A stretch of DNA of 64,000 bases from Labia minor (GCA_963082975.1 OY720345.1:28776611-28840610); one strand, 5' to 3'; shown: positions 12,113 through 24,783, counted from the first letter of the stretch. Translations and numbers: made by a program. The notes: a model not told the origin generated them from the sequence alone.

Positions 12113-12182
12113 TAAGGCAAAGAAGGTGCCAATTGAAAAATATGCTTCAGTGCATAAATTAATTCCCTTCTTTGCGTTAACA
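12113..12182. repeat. Short inverted repeat (about 70-bp hairpin)
   Basis: GTTAAGGCAAAGAAGG at the left is matched by CCTTCTTTGCGTTAAC at the right with about one mismatch and a central spacer of about 40 bp. It could fold as a hairpin or mark a tiny TIR element. No ORF. Confidence 0.5.
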
Positions 12183-12239
12183 AGGGGGGTGTTTTTATTA
12201 TTATATAAATATATAATACAAATGCAAATATAGGGTTTA

Positions 12240-13275
12240 GTCAAGGTCGCCAGTTAATTTTGTTTTATCAAAAAGGAAAATTAACAAAACCTTTTAATTC
12301 AAACGATACTTACCAATAGACCAGTTAGACTCATATAATTTCTTAAATCATAAGAAATACATAAATCGTCTCTGGGTGATCCGAATTTTGCAGACACGAG
12401 ATTTCTAATTCTTACTTAAATAAAATAAGAAATAAAAATACTGAAAGCTCTCCAACCACAGTCAATTCAACCCACCTAAATCTCCTTAAGGTATAAAGAA
12501 AGAATTAACAAATAAAACAATTTTAATCTCGTTTTTCTGATATATTTATAAATAAAGTAATGTATATTCCAAAAGATAAAAAGATATATATAAAAAAAAA
12601 AACAGTATACAACTAGGTTTGAGATGAAAACGACTAAACATATAAAACAAATAATCTTAATTTAAAATTAAAATTAAACAATTTAATAAAAGAATTAACT
12701 AATAAAATACAATGGAGATCGCACAATATTTCTCCACTGGACCTCAAATATGTAACTAAATCAAATTATGAAATAAGATTTAATTACACATTAAACAAAT
12801 TAATTAATATAGCAATTTTAATACAACCTGAGCAGCAAGAATTAAAGAAAGGAGAATTTTAACAAACCAAAAAGAATGGTTTCTGTTCGATCTGAGAGGT
12901 TTTCCAATTCAACTTCTCAGCAGGCAGACCAAGCAGCAAATAGGGCGTCTCTCACGTGGAAAGAAGCGATCATAGAGCAATCCAAAGACTCAGAAAACAC
13001 TAGACTGTACAAAAACATTCGAATTTTGCAACCCTGTGTCACGTGACCTGTCTTGTCTTCTCTGACCTTAGATATTTCAAAATTTGATCTTGCTTAAACA
13101 ATCATCTTTAAAATGTTACAATTATTTTTAAATTTTCTTTAAAAAATTTGTAATAATTATTAAATCTCTGGCTATTTATTTTTAAAATTAATATAAAAAA
13201 TAAATTTAAAATATTTTATTTGTTATTTCTAATCTCATTAATACATCGCTCTTCAGTGTGGAAATCAATTTCTTC
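12240..13275 (-). mobile_element. Possible LTR retrotransposon remnant (minus strand)
   Basis: On the minus strand, AACTGGCGACCTTGACTAAA near 12240-12265 resembles the leader just after a Gypsy-type 5' LTR (TGGCGACC motif). The roughly 1-kb region to its right would then be LTR, beginning near a TGTTGCAGTG at about 13300. No protein motif is preserved. Low confidence. Confidence 0.25.
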
Positions 13276-15210
13276 GTGTTGAAACCATGAATATAACACT
13301 GCAACATCAATCAATCAGTTGGTAAATTACCATTCAATTTTAATCAAGTTAATATTTTCACTTACCAACATCTCATCCTCTTTAATAATAATTTTGTTCT
13401 ACGATTCTCGTATTATTATTTTATTGGAGTTTCTATTAAAAAAAACAAAACAAATTTTGGATAAATTAAATGAAAAATTTCTCAAATCAGTTTTATTTAA
13501 TCTCAATTTATTCCAGTGGCTTTATCACAGACTTTGTTCGATGAAAATGCTTCAAATAATTAAAATATTTTTTTTTAATTTGAAAATAAAAATTTTAAAT
13601 CTATTATAGATATTTAAATCGCGATTTATTTATTTTAACATTTGAAATATTGCAATTTTCAAAATTTAAATTTTATGAATATATTAAAGAACATCATTAC
13701 TTTCAATGTTTCAATATAAAATGATATTCAATTTGTAATCAATATAATAATAAAATTAATATCATATAAAAATAAAGTGAAATAGTATAAATAAGCCTTT
13801 ATCATTGATTGTCATTGATTGACACAGGTGATTAGAATAACATTATCAAAAAAAAAAAATATACAATACTACTTTAAAGGGCATTTATATCCATATTCAT
13901 ACTTAATAACATCAATAAAAAAAACAATTCTCATAAAATTTCTTAAAATAAATAAATAAAAGCAATTAGAAATTAGAATAGAAATATCCAAATGAAAAAT
14001 GAATATTATTTTGTAAATTTATTATTATTATAATATAACACTTTTGGAAAGTAAATTAAGGGTATTTCTATTATATGTCAATTACACAGAGGAATATCTT
14101 CATGAAATTAATAAGATAAATGTAATTTATTTTCACTGTGGCATCCCATAATCTTTTTAATATTTAAGAAAGAAAAGATTTTTAGTTTTGTGGTGTTTCG
14201 TAGGAAATTTTTTAATGACTTTTAATTGAGTATAATAACTTGTAAGTATTTCTATTAAAATCCACTCAAACACTTATGAATTCAATCCATTCATAAAATG
14301 GAGTGGCTCTAGGATAATTCTAGAATTTTAGTATTTTAATGTAATATTACTGAAAAAATAAAATAATATTTTAAAACTTATACCTCTTCAATAATTTTAA
14401 TGTTATTTATTTTATTTTTATATCTATTATATTTTTCTTTTTCTTAAATGACATAACTAATCTTATTTAATTTCTTTTTTATCCATTCGAGTGAGATGGA
14501 ATATCAATACAAGTCTTCGAGTTTAATCTGCGAGTTATATCAAATTTTATTAACTTCGAGGTCAGTATTTATTATTAATTTGATTTTTATTCAATTTATA
14601 ATTATCTATTTTAAAATTTTATAATCTAATATGTTATTTTTTTTCTTCCATTGCATGATTCAATCTTCGTTCCTTCTACTGGATGTTGATTCAAATTCTT
14701 CTCCATCTCTGATGATGATGAAATGACCTTCATACAGCTCACCAAATGTAAGTAATTATCGTTATTTATTTATTTAGCATGGCACAAATTCAAATAGGAA
14801 TAAATTTTATTAATTTCAATTTCTAAATACAATATTTCAAGTAAAATTTAATATACATAACAGTAATTATATTTGATTTATGATTGATAATATTAATTAG
14901 AAAATTATAGGGAAATATATTCTAGAACTTAGTGAGATTAGAGGATTTCAGATTACATCTATCAAGAATGAGTATCATTGATAAAGGAAGCAGAAGAGAG
15001 AAAGGTAATTAGAATTGCGTTACACTGAGGGGAGGGGGGCTAATCATTGGAATATACTTATATTTTGTTGTTAGAGATTTTCAGGAGGTTGCTTCCTACT
15101 TCCATCGAAGGATGCTGGTTCTCATCCTACTAATCCATAGATTAGTTTAGAATTATTAAATAGAAAAGTGTGGGTGGATAAAGCAAGTGCCATGCCAATA
15201 TTATAAGAGA
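13276..15210. other. Spacer between Gr-B and Gr-C with splice-like strings, gene uncertain
   Basis: Mostly AT-rich. A short open stretch starting ATGGAATATCAATACAAG at about 14496 ends at a good donor (CGAG followed by GTCAGT). A donor-like AAATGTAAGTAATT follows at about 14745-14758, and another block at 14913-15003 lies between TTATAG and GGTAATT. These could be small exons of an unrecognised transcript, or chance. The 96-aa ORF at 13319-13609 is low complexity. Confidence 0.3.
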
Positions 15211-15219
15211 AGGGTTGTA

Positions 15220-15492
15220 TTAATTACATGCCTTGTCTGAATTGTGCCTTTTTGTATTGCTGAAAATGTATTTGAGGTGGATCGAATGAACGAGCATTCG
15301 GGAAGGTAATTCAGCACAGTTCCGAAATGGGAATAGCTGAATAGGAACAAATTGTTGGAGACCTTTTGAGCGTAGGATAGATTCGATTAGCATGGGCGAT
15401 CCACTCCTAATAATGGAGACCATGCATCTTCTTAGGTAGGCAGGTTTTATTTCAGGTTGCCCCGAATGTGGCGGTTTCATTTCGAAATCCAA
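15220..15492 (-). other. ORF of 90 aa, unknown
   Basis: Open frame starting MDFEMKPPHSG, with higher GC content than its surroundings. I recognise no domain. It may be a transposon relic or one exon of a gene whose other exons are not visible. Listed because its composition differs from neighbouring AT-rich noise. Confidence 0.25.
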
Positions 15493-15919
15493 AAAATCAA
15501 AGACATTCTCAGCTGATTCAAAAAGGCGTACAGACCAAACGCCTTATTTTTTTAATATTTTTTTTTAAGGCTAACTTTCTTTTTCATTACTTTTTCCAAA
15601 TTCCGTAAGGAGAGGTTTGGAAGGGCTTATTTATGGGGATAGGAGGAGGCCCTATTAAATATTCAATGGTTTGTTTATTTTATTATGAATTAAACAAAAA
15701 AATAATTGAATATCGTGATTATTTTCTTTAATTTTTTCTTTTCTTTTTGAAATATTCAATATATAATTTAATCATTTTTTTGATTTTAAAGATTTACTAT
15801 TTGGGTAGAATCATTTATTAATTAGAATTAAAATTGAAAAATTATTGAATTTAAAATGAAAATTCAAACACATAATAATTTATATATATATAAATATTGT
15901 ATTGTAATTTTTTGTATAT

Positions 15920-16140
15920 ACCTACTTATAAGTAACCAATGTAACCATGGTAACCATGAATAGACTTTTACCAAAATATTACTAATTAAATTAATTTTGG
16001 ATTTAACTACACTAAAACCTTCATTGGTATGCCCACAACAATCCCTGAAAGTTTCATCGCAATCGGACGGGTAGTTTTTGAGTTTAGGCGAGACACATAC
16101 ACAGACAGACATTGCCTTTTATATAGATAGATATAGATAA
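15920..16140 (+). mobile_element. LINE 3'-end-like repeat
   Basis: The segment runs through CCCTGAAAGTTTCATCGCAA, an ATCGGACGGGTAGTTTTTGAG block and an ACACAGACAGACATT tail to a GATA-rich end. This layout resembles the 3' end of RTE-type LINEs or their SINEs in insects. A second copy lies at 42305-42540. The 82-aa ORF on the opposite strand is incidental. Confidence 0.45.
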
Positions 16141-16489
16141 TATAGATGTATATTGATTATATTTTATATAGAATATATTTTTATCTCTACATCTTTAAAT
16201 TTATGAGTAAAAATACACTTTGTAAATCACGCCTTATACATATCCTATCATGGAGTAAGTGCATACTATCATGAAGGGCAAGTGCGCTGTAGTTTGCTTG
16301 TCTCATATCGCAATGCATTTCTCAATAAAGACTAACTAGGAATAAATAATTTGTTCCCTTGTTTGAATCGGATAAGGTTACCTCTACTGACATTTATTAT
16401 ATAAATACACAAGAGTAGGTTATATTTTCCTAAAAGTTTTACTCTCTATAATATAATAAGCAAAATATAATATAATCATCATAGATATT

Positions 16490-19400
16490 TTAATTTTTAA
16501 ATTTTACATCTTTATCGATTATTATAACCAAATAGGTTATCAAAGACATTTTCATCTGAAAAAAATAAAAAAATAAGATTAAAATAAAATTGTATATTAT
16601 TTAAAAATGTATACTGACATTATGTAATTAATTTTTTTATATTGCATCTTTTATGAGAATTAAAGATATATTAAATGAAAAATATTAGATCATGTCCCAA
16701 ATTATAATTATAAAGTCATATTTAGGGATTTTAATGCCAAAATTGGGAAAGAGGAAATATTTCGACCATAAATAGGAAAAGAGAGCTTCCATACAACAAG
16801 CAAGTTACTACGCCTACAGTCAATACTTACAGTAAATAATAAATTTGTGTTCAAATTAATTTTCCCAAAAATTTTTATTGATATATTTTGTAAATATATT
16901 TGTTTAGTAAATGCCATTAACTAAAAAATAAATAAGTGATAAACATAAAGAATTTTGTAGAATATTAGCTGCGAAGAACTTAGAAAGCAATATTATTAAT
17001 AATATTATTTAATTTTTATCTACTTGATCATATATAAATTTGTATATATATATTTATTTATTTATCAAAATTAAACAAATTTATAAATTAATTTTCCCAA
17101 GTGTCTAATTTTTTTTTTTTTTAAATATTCTTATTAAATCTTATGATTTTATAAGTATATTTTGAGTTTATATAACTAATAAATATGTTTCAATTTATTA
17201 AAGAAATTAATAATAAATATATAAATATATAAATTTATAAATTATAATAAAATAAAATATTACTTCTTTACGGATAAGTCGACAATTAAATTCATGAAGT
17301 AATTCTTGAGATATTTTTTGCGTTTTCTTTCCCTTAAAAGTAAAGCATTTTTTTTATTTATTTCTTTTGTATTTTTTCTTAAATAAATTAATAACTGAAA
17401 ATATATTAACCTGATCACATGTCCAAGTACCTATATAAATGATAATAAAAAGAATGGCAAGTAAAACAATAGATGTGAAGATATTTCCCAGTTTTATAAA
17501 TGGTTTCGATTCTTTAATTGATAAAGCAATGAAATATCCACTCCCAAGTGCCATAAAAAACACCATCATTACATAAATAAATAGAAAAAATGAATTGATT
17601 TTGGATGTTATATTCAATAAACGACAAACACGTAAATGATATGCTGACAATTCATATATTTTTGAAATTATTATTTCATGGTCCTCATTACATTTGTTAT
17701 ATATCAAATCCGCCCAATTATTACCATCATTTATATTTTTCTATAATATATTAAAGAATAATAATTCAACTTGTTAATTTAATTAATTAATAATTTATTA
17801 AAATTTTATAAAAATTAAATTATATTTACAATCTTATTCTCTATTTTCATAAAATCAAAATTAATTCGTTGAAAATGTCTTCCTATAGAGTAGACAATTA
17901 TACAATAATATTTTATTGTACTAATTACTATACCCATTGATGTGATTTTAGCATGAATATACTTCTGAAAAAAATCGAAACAAAATAAAAAATTATTACA
18001 TTTAATTTTATATCGATTCCATTGGAACGGATTCAAAATACCTGTTAAGATTTCCAATTAAATTATATTATTATCTAATTTAAGATTAATTTATTAAAAT
18101 TTATTAATTTTTTAAAATTATACTTATATTAATCAAATATTAATGAAAATTTAGAAATTAAGAAATTAAAAAAGTTTTTGGTGTTAATTAGAGACAATAA
18201 TAATAATATATTTGCAGAAGTGGGTGATATTAAGAATCGTTCAAGGTTTATAATTTATTATAATTAATTTCCATTCAATGTAAAAAAATCGTGAGTGTCC
18301 TCCCCTAGACTGTCCCGCATATAAATAGGTATAAAGAGTTGTGAATGAATATTTAGAATGTGAAAACTTGGTATTGATAAAGAGCCAGTTCGTGTTAGTT
18401 TATTATAAATAATTAACAACAATAAAAATAAACAAACTAATTAATTTAAATTATAAAGTAAAATGGTTTAACACTATTATATATATTTATAATTTACACC
18501 TAACGCTACTTGTATAGGTAAAATGTCACTTCCGGTAGTCAGATCATGATGAAATTTGGTATCTGAATTTTTTTCATATTTTTAAATCTTTATACAAAAT
18601 AGGAAGCAAATATCTCGAAGCAAACTGGTACTTTACTTGAAAGGTAAACGCATCCATTGAAGGTAAACTACCACTTCCGGTTAACCGATTTTGACGAAAT
18701 TTTGATAAAAATCTACAAACTGTGAATAATATCGGTGTACCAAATTTCGAAGTCCTAGCTTGATTAGTTTTTGAGTAAATTTGCTCACAGACATAATTCG
18801 AAAGATGGTATTTTCCGACTCAGGGAGGTCTAAAACGTCAAGATCTATCGAAATCTCGAAGTCGAAATTTTTGACGATTCCAATACTTCCCTTATACGAA
18901 GTATGCGGAAAAGTAAAAAGAATCATTATAATACTTTATATAATAAAATCGTTTATATACTTAGTTATAATTATTGTAATTCATATTGAGAGATTACTAC
19001 TCTTCCGATTTTAAAAAAAGATTAAATAAGACGAAAAGATATTTAAATTAAATAATATGTTTCATAATGTTATGAATTGGTTAAAATTATTTTGTTAAAT
19101 GTTGATTATATGAAAGTCAAAATTTACAAATTTTTAAACAGCCACTTACATTTTATGTTTCACAATTATGAAATTTAATTAAGATTATATATTATGTATG
19201 TGATTTTTTATTTAAAATAAATAAACTGTTTCCTGTTGAGTTTTTTTATCTTGGTTGTATTATATATTTTTATTGCAATATAATATATTTTGAATTTTAA
19301 AAATAAAATAATAATGTATAATTATTATTATTTGCGCATGGAACTGGAGAGCCTCATATTGACATCTAAAGGGCCATATGCGGCTCGCAGGCCGCACGTT

Positions 19401-20489
19401 GCCGACCTCTGACCTACGGCGCCACTTTCGTAGAGGTGCCATTTATTCTTAAAATATTTTCTGTTTTATTAAAGTGTGCCTCATTTAAAAGTTGTTTCAA
19501 TTTCGATTAGGCACATAATTAGCTCGTGCCGGTAATGCTTGATAGCTTGACTATTCTTTATTCTTTTTATTTTATTGATGGTGATTTTTTCTATTGATAT
19601 TATCTTTTACTATTATTCTCATCGCCCACTCTAGAATTTACGGCGCCCAGGAGGGGGGGGGGGGTAATAGAATCAATTGCCGCCTCTATATTCGGAAAAT
19701 TTTACATTCATGACCGAAAAACCGCCCTTCTAATTTAGCGCTGAGGACAAATGTTCGGTTTGTCGTTTTCTAGAGTGGGCCCTGATTATAGTGGGATGAA
19801 GTCATAATAAATTCTCTCTCTGTAATCTAATATTTAAATAAATTTTATTAATCTTGTTTATATAAATGAATATAGGACGTAATACCCAGTTATATTTTAC
19901 AATTTGTTACCAATTTGATTTATTTATATTGTATAAAAAATACATCGTTCGTAAATTTAATGAATATATAAAAAGTTTACAAATTTAATCAAATTGAAAA
20001 TATTACTTACTAGTAAAAAAAAATTTCACTTAACTTTTTCAGAGTTTAGACGGATAAAATTTAAATATGGCAAGCTGAAAGTTAAAATTTCTACAAGATA
20101 TATAATCCAATTATGTTTGAAGATGAGTTGCTCTCCTCCTAAAGTGATTAAATCATTTTCAACATTTATTAATTGTTTTCTATGCAGAAAAGGTTGTAAA
20201 AATCCAACGACAGTTAGTAATATCAACATGAACATTGAATTTAAATATCCTAAATATTGATATATTGTTTCACTTTTTTCGATATCCTCCTAAAAATATT
20301 TATAATTATTTTAATTAAATAATCATATTTCATTTTAAAAATGAAATTTACTCTTATTTTAAAAATGTATAAAATTATAATTGTAATTATTATTAATAAG
20401 TTATAACAACGCCAAAATTTTGTATTTGGATATAAAGCATTAATTTTCATAAAAAAATGAACAAAATTGAACATTTTTTCGATATTCAT
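16490..20489 (-). CDS. Gustatory receptor-like gene Gr-C (intact, 360 aa)
   Basis: Gr-family chemoreceptor. Minus-strand exons: 20352-20489, 20035-20289, 17830-17964, 17411-17740, 17264-17332, 16831-16920 and 16490-16555; the sum is 1,083 nt, all phase 0. Exon 2 is two codons shorter than in the paralogues near its end (L-N-S-E-K before gttaag). The start is MNIEKMFN. Exon 4 has two helices and ends W-T-C-D-Q; exon 7 reads M-K-M-S-L-I-T-Y-L-V-I-I-I-D. Introns 1, 3, 4, 5 and 6 are short. Intron 2 (17965-20034) holds a T1 element and other repeats. Intron 6 retains a stub of the LINE endonuclease seen also in B and E. No disruption seen. Confidence 0.87.
16700..16815 (+). pseudogene. LINE endonuclease stub in Gr-C intron 6
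   Basis: The plus-strand frame reads R-D-F-N-A-K-I-G-K-E-E-I-F-R-P, a stop, then I-G-K-E-S-L-H. This matches the endonuclease region of RTE-like LINEs (L-G-D-F-N-A-K-x-G). Only about 100 bp remain. It shares its left flank (CCAAATTATAAT...) with the remnants in Gr-B and Gr-E. Confidence 0.6.
18285..18918 (-). mobile_element. T1 element, copy T1c, in Gr-C intron 2
   Basis: Reverse-oriented T1 with ACTTTTCCGCATACTTCG at its 5' end and a degenerate hairpin (GTGAG for GGGAG) at its 3' end. It lacks the TATG microsatellite and holds a longer 3' segment around 18320-18420. The ORFs inside are repeat-derived. Confidence 0.7.
19330..19800. mobile_element. Transposon scraps in Gr-C intron 2
   Basis: About 19330-19425 ends in GCACGTTGCCGACCTCTG, like a hAT end of the 'GGTCGGCAACC' type. 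It is followed by a GTGCCGGTAATGCTTGATAG block, a run of about 12 G near 19657 and a CTATATTCGGAAAATTT ... TTCTAGAGTGGGCCCTGATT block. The last two blocks recur in intron 2 of Gr-F (61300-62100) and in intron 5 of Gr-E (42770-42910). Confidence 0.5.
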
Positions 20490-20744
20490 TTTATATTACA
20501 ATATTATTAATAAAATTATTTTTAATAACTGAATATATTAGACCAATAATAAATTTAGATTAGAATTAGATTAAATTAGAATGAACAAAGGTTGATCAGA
20601 TTGAAGTTGATGAGGAAATTATTGATTATTATACATTTTTATTATGTATGGGAATGGTTTAAATTTAATTAAATTAAGTATTACTTAAATTTAATCAGAA
20701 ATATTTATTGATTGAATTTATTTATTTATTTAAACTTGTTTATG

Positions 20745-21046
20745 ATGCATTTTTTTTTACATATAAAACAAATAAAAATAACAAATAAATATCAGGGGCG
20801 TTTTGGGCATAGGCCTCTTCCATTTCTTTCCAAATTTCTCTTCTTCTGGCAGTTCTTCCCCATTCATTTCTCGCAATCTTCTTAATATCGTCGTACCATC
20901 TCTTGTGTTGTCTTCCTTTTTTTTCTATAGGCCACCATTCCATCATTATCTTCGTCCATCTTGCGTCGTTTAGTCCTGCTATGTGACCTGCCCATTTCCA
21001 TTTTAATTTCCTTATTTTTTTTGTTATGTTTTGTAATTGTGTGTTT
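20745..21046 (-). pseudogene. C-terminal fragment of a LINE polymerase
   Basis: On the minus strand the frame begins near residues I-T-K-K-I-R-K-L-K-W-K-W-A-G-H and continues through W-T-K-I-M-M-E-W-W-P and R-Q-H-K-R-W-Y-D-D-I to W-K-E-M-E-E-A-Y. This W-A-G-H ... R-W-D-D-I ... W ... E-A-Y pattern is the extreme C-terminus of RTE-like non-LTR retrotransposon proteins. The element is 5'-truncated and abuts T1d at its start. It lies upstream of Gr-C, in the spacer. Confidence 0.7.
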
Positions 21047-21220
21047 TTTACTTTCCCGCATACTTCGTATAAGGGAAGTATTGGAATCGTCAAAAATTTC
21101 GACTTCGAGATTTCGATAGATCTTGACGTTTTAGACCTCCCTGAGTCGGAAAATACCATTTTTCGAATTATGTCTGTGTGTATGTATGTATGTATGTATG
21201 TAATTATGTATTTATGTATG

Positions 21221-21251
<31 letters not shown>

Positions 21252-22192
21252 TGTCTGTAAGCAAATTTACTCAAAAACTAATCAAGCTAGGACTTCGAAA
21301 TTTGGTACACCGATATTATTCACAGTTTGTAGATTTCTATCAAAATTTCGTCAAAATTGGTTAACCGGAAGTAGTACTTTACCAACAATGGTTGCGTTTA
21401 CCTTTCAAGTAAAGTACCAGTTTGCTTCGAGATATTTGCTTCATATTTTGTATATAGATTTAAAAATATGAAAAAAATTCAGATACCAAATTTCATCATG
21501 ATCTGACTACCGGAAGTGACATTTTACCTATACAAGTAGCGTTTCTTTTTTACCGACCGACGATAGTAAGGGAGGTATTGTTTTCGCACCAAATTTCACC
21601 TATGGATATTTTTAGGTACATATCTCCACGAATCATGCATTTTCTTAACAGAAAAAAGTATTTTTAGCATGATGTCTGTCCGTCCGTCCGCTGTGTGTCC
21701 GTAGAGATGTGTTCAGCTTGAACGGCTCAACCGATTTTGATGAAATTTGGTATATTTACTTAATGCATCAGTATGATGAATGGATCAACTTTTGGTGCAA
21801 ATCCGGAAACCGGAAGTGCTAGTATTGCCGATCGAAGAGAGGAAGTGAAGGGTTATTTTCATATCAAATTTCACGTGAAGGCATATCTCCACGTGTTATG
21901 CACTTTGTATTGGTTTTATCCTCGAGAAAAATCATCTTCATTGGTTTTTTCTTAATTTAAAATTATATGACGTTACCCAGCACTTCACGACGTCTCAGCC
22001 AGCCCTTATATATTATAAATAAAATAAAATTAAAAATATTTATATTATATCCATATCTGTTTTTTTTTTACATTTAAAATATCAGTTAACCGGAAGTAGC
22101 GCTTTAGTACATTCTAAATATTAATTCACAACTCTTTATACCTATTTATATGCGGGAAAGTCTAGGGGAGGACACTCCCGCTTATTTGTATA
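21047..22192 (+). mobile_element. T1 element, copy T1d, split by T2b
   Basis: 5' ACTTTCCCGCATACTTCG at 21049, TATG microsatellite near 21178-21250, 3' TATGCGGGAAAGTC and the GGGAG-GACA-CTCCC hairpin followed by GCTTATTT near 22190. Its right half is separated by a T2 element inserted at about 21545, the reverse nesting of 10061-11304. Confidence 0.72.
21551..22070 (+). mobile_element. T2 element fragment T2b, nested in T1d
   Basis: It begins TACCGACCGACGATAG after TTTTT, includes the GTCCGTCCG tract and a GACGT core (here GACGTT ... GACGTC), and stops after CCATATCTG plus a T-run. The last 200 bp with the T2 hairpin are missing. Confidence 0.7.
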
Positions 22193-23376
22193 TATAATAT
22201 TAATTCTATCTTTTCTTTTAATATTTTGGATGCTTCTTAACCTCGCCCTTTGAGTCGTCATAAGTTTATTAGTAATTTTTTCAGTAATCGATCATTTGAG
22301 TTCCATATATTAAAGTCGGTATTTCACATTTTTATTTTGGGAATTATGTCGTAATTTGTATTTTTTAGTGACCAAAATTTGTTCTAACCCAAGTTGATTC
22401 TTCTTGTAATTTCTTTTTCAGTTCTATTTACAAAACTAATTATTTGGCCCAATTATTTCCGACTTGTATTTGATAATTGATGTGTAATCCTCCAATATGT
22501 GTTCGACTGTACTTTATTTGAAATAAATGCTGATTTTTTATAATTTATTTCTAAACCAATCGATTTACTTTTGATGTTTAATTTAATTTAACACATTGGT
22601 TAATTATGAATAGAAAATAGTATGGGATATCCAGCGACGGTTGACAAGGGAAAAGGAAAAGTTGAATTCATTCAGAATAAAAATCAAATTTATTAAATTA
22701 AGATACAATTAATATTTAATAATTAAAGAATTTCGCATAATTTTATTTGGATCGTTATAAATTATAAATAGGTAATTAACTATATAAAATAAAGTTATTT
22801 ATTTATAAATTAAATCAAATATTGCAATTTAATAATGATCGATCACTTGCTGTTATTGTAAATATAAAGACCATGCAAATAAAGACATGGATCTTCGGTT
22901 ATTCCTTCAGGTTTCACTGAGACATCTTCTGTGGGCTGGCGTCCGCTCGGGTGGGGGGAGGTGGAAACCAGTCGTGATGTCTGCTCCTGGGACTGTAATC
23001 CCATCAGAGGATGATGTCTCTCTTCGCTCTATATCGGAGATCAATCTACATTTCTTGGAAAACTTTATCCTTGGCTACTTTCAAATAACTCACCCCATCT
23101 TGCACCCATATGTTGACTAGTCAATTCTCGCAAATATTCAGAACGACATGATGTCATGTCATTTATTAGTTTTAAAAAGAGAAATTCATCAAATATTTTC
23201 TCTTCATCAATTGAAAACATTTCTTTTATATTGTCGGTTTTTTAGATCTTTTGTACTATTAAAGCTTTACGAAACATGTTATGTTATTTATATAGGGTGT
23301 GGAGTTGAGGGTGTTTCTAAAATCTTGATGAATATTTTTCCCAAGCTAGAAGATAGTGTAATTGGTCTATAATTGA
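22193..23376. other. Spacer with no recognised gene
   Basis: AT-rich sequence with a more GC-balanced patch at about 22890-23060. Short ORFs of 74-77 aa at 22887-23120 and 23148-23372 have no recognised domain, and nearby splice signals are not convincing. Confidence 0.35.
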
Positions 23377-23582
23377 ATCAATTATTTCGAAAAGGCAACA
23401 TCTCCGAATTTTTTCAAATTTTGTAAAATAAGCGCAATAACACCTATTTAGAGTGGAAAGGAAACATCTCCGAAGTTTTATCATTAAGAAAAAAATTCTG
23501 ATAACTTTATTTATTTCGAAAAGGTAACAACTCTAGCAGTTATCTAAAACATTACAACTTCCGAAATTATTGATTTTAAAAA

Positions 23583-23961
23583 ATGGTGGCCGCAATTTTA
23601 CAAAAAAACTGTACTATCCAAAAGAAAGCAAATTCCAAGAGAGCAAAGGGTTTCGTTTGCTGTAAGCAGCTATAACGAGTTTGTGTACAGTTCCGTCACC
23701 CCTGGAACTGTTGAGGTACGCCAATATATAGATAATGATATGAACGAAGAGGAATTTCATTTACTAAAGCATTTAACAAATTTCCCTTCTTTATCAAATT
23801 AAATGGATTTTCCTGCCTATTCTTCAAAAGTGCCAATTAATGCAAAAAAAAATAGTCGACATCAAAAAGGTGATTCAGTATATTCCAATAGAATATACAC
23901 AATTTTACGAAGATTTATTTTTGTGGCCCACAACTAATGAAAATACCGACCAAGATTTTTA
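23583..23961 (+). pseudogene. Broken ORF of the X1 element, related to the X2 element ORF
   Basis: Frame with W-W-P-Q-F-Y-K-K-T, then S-F-A-V-S-S-Y-N-E-F-V-Y-S-S-V-T-P-G-T-V, a stop near 23803, and a frameshift at an A-run near 23850. After the shift it reads K-K-V-I-Q-Y-I-P-I-E-Y-T-Q-F-Y-E-D before TAA. The Y-I-P-x-x-Y-x-x-F-Y motif recurs in the protein of the element at 26033-27415. I cannot name the family. Confidence 0.5.
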
Positions 23962-24318
23962 AATTATCTATAAAAATAAAAATAGTTCAAAATTTTATCA
24001 AAAATGACATTTATTGGATATTATATTTGTGTTTTTAGTATATTATTATTTTTGTAAGATTTTTTCATATTTTTAAATTAAAAAAAAAAGTCATAGTAAC
24101 AAATTGTTTAACTTATTTCAACCTAATAAAGGGCGTTTATTTCGAAAAGGGAACATATCAAAATTTTTTTTTTTTAATTTTCAGTACAAAACTAATTTAT
24201 TAAAATAATGATTAACACAAATTTATATTACCTGAAGATAGCTAAAAAGAAACACAGAAGAAATAGTTCAATTCAATTTTTAATTTTTTCAAAAATCAGT
24301 TTTTTTAGTCCCTTGAAG

Positions 24319-24783
24319 CAGAGGTTCTTAAACTGTGGTCCGCGGACCCCTGGGGGTCCGCGAAGACTTTACTGGGGGTCCGCAAAGCCATCGTACAGGT
24401 GCACGAGAAAATTATGAGTCAGTTAAAACTTTATTTAATATAAAAGGAGCGATGGCATGGCTTTGTGAGGAAACAGAGATCAAATACCCAAATTCAACGA
24501 AATGTGCAAGAAAACTATTGCTACCGTTTCCATCTTCATATTTAGCTGAATTTTCTTTCTTCAATATTATAATTTCTAATAAAATGTGTTCTACAATATG
24601 CAAAAAAATCGTTATTCACCAATCACTGTTAGAAATATTCAATATATATCCTTGTTCTTATGAGAACGTAAGCCAGAAATTAACTAATAAAATGACGTAG
24701 AGTACCTAAAGTTGGGATGGGGTCCGTCAAAAAAAATTTCTCCAAGTGGGGGTCCGCGGAGTACATAAGTTTAAGAACCTCTG
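24319..24783. mobile_element. hAT MITE (465 bp), deletion derivative of the 3,297-bp hAT
   Basis: It begins CAGAGGTTCTTAAACTGTGG and ends in CATAAGTTTAAGAACCTCTG. It is flanked by a perfect 8-bp duplication CCTTGAAG (24311-24318 and 24784-24791), typical of hAT. The subterminal GGTCCGCGGACCCC and GGGGGTCCGCG repeats and a 3' portion (TTCTTTCTTCAATATTATAA ... CACTGTTAGAAATATTCA) match the autonomous element at 51223-54519. It has no transposase; the 121-aa ORF across it is incidental. Confidence 0.9.

Noticed and set aside
22887..23372. ORFs of 77 and 74 aa
   Set aside because: No domain, repeat support or splice context; isolated in AT-rich spacer.
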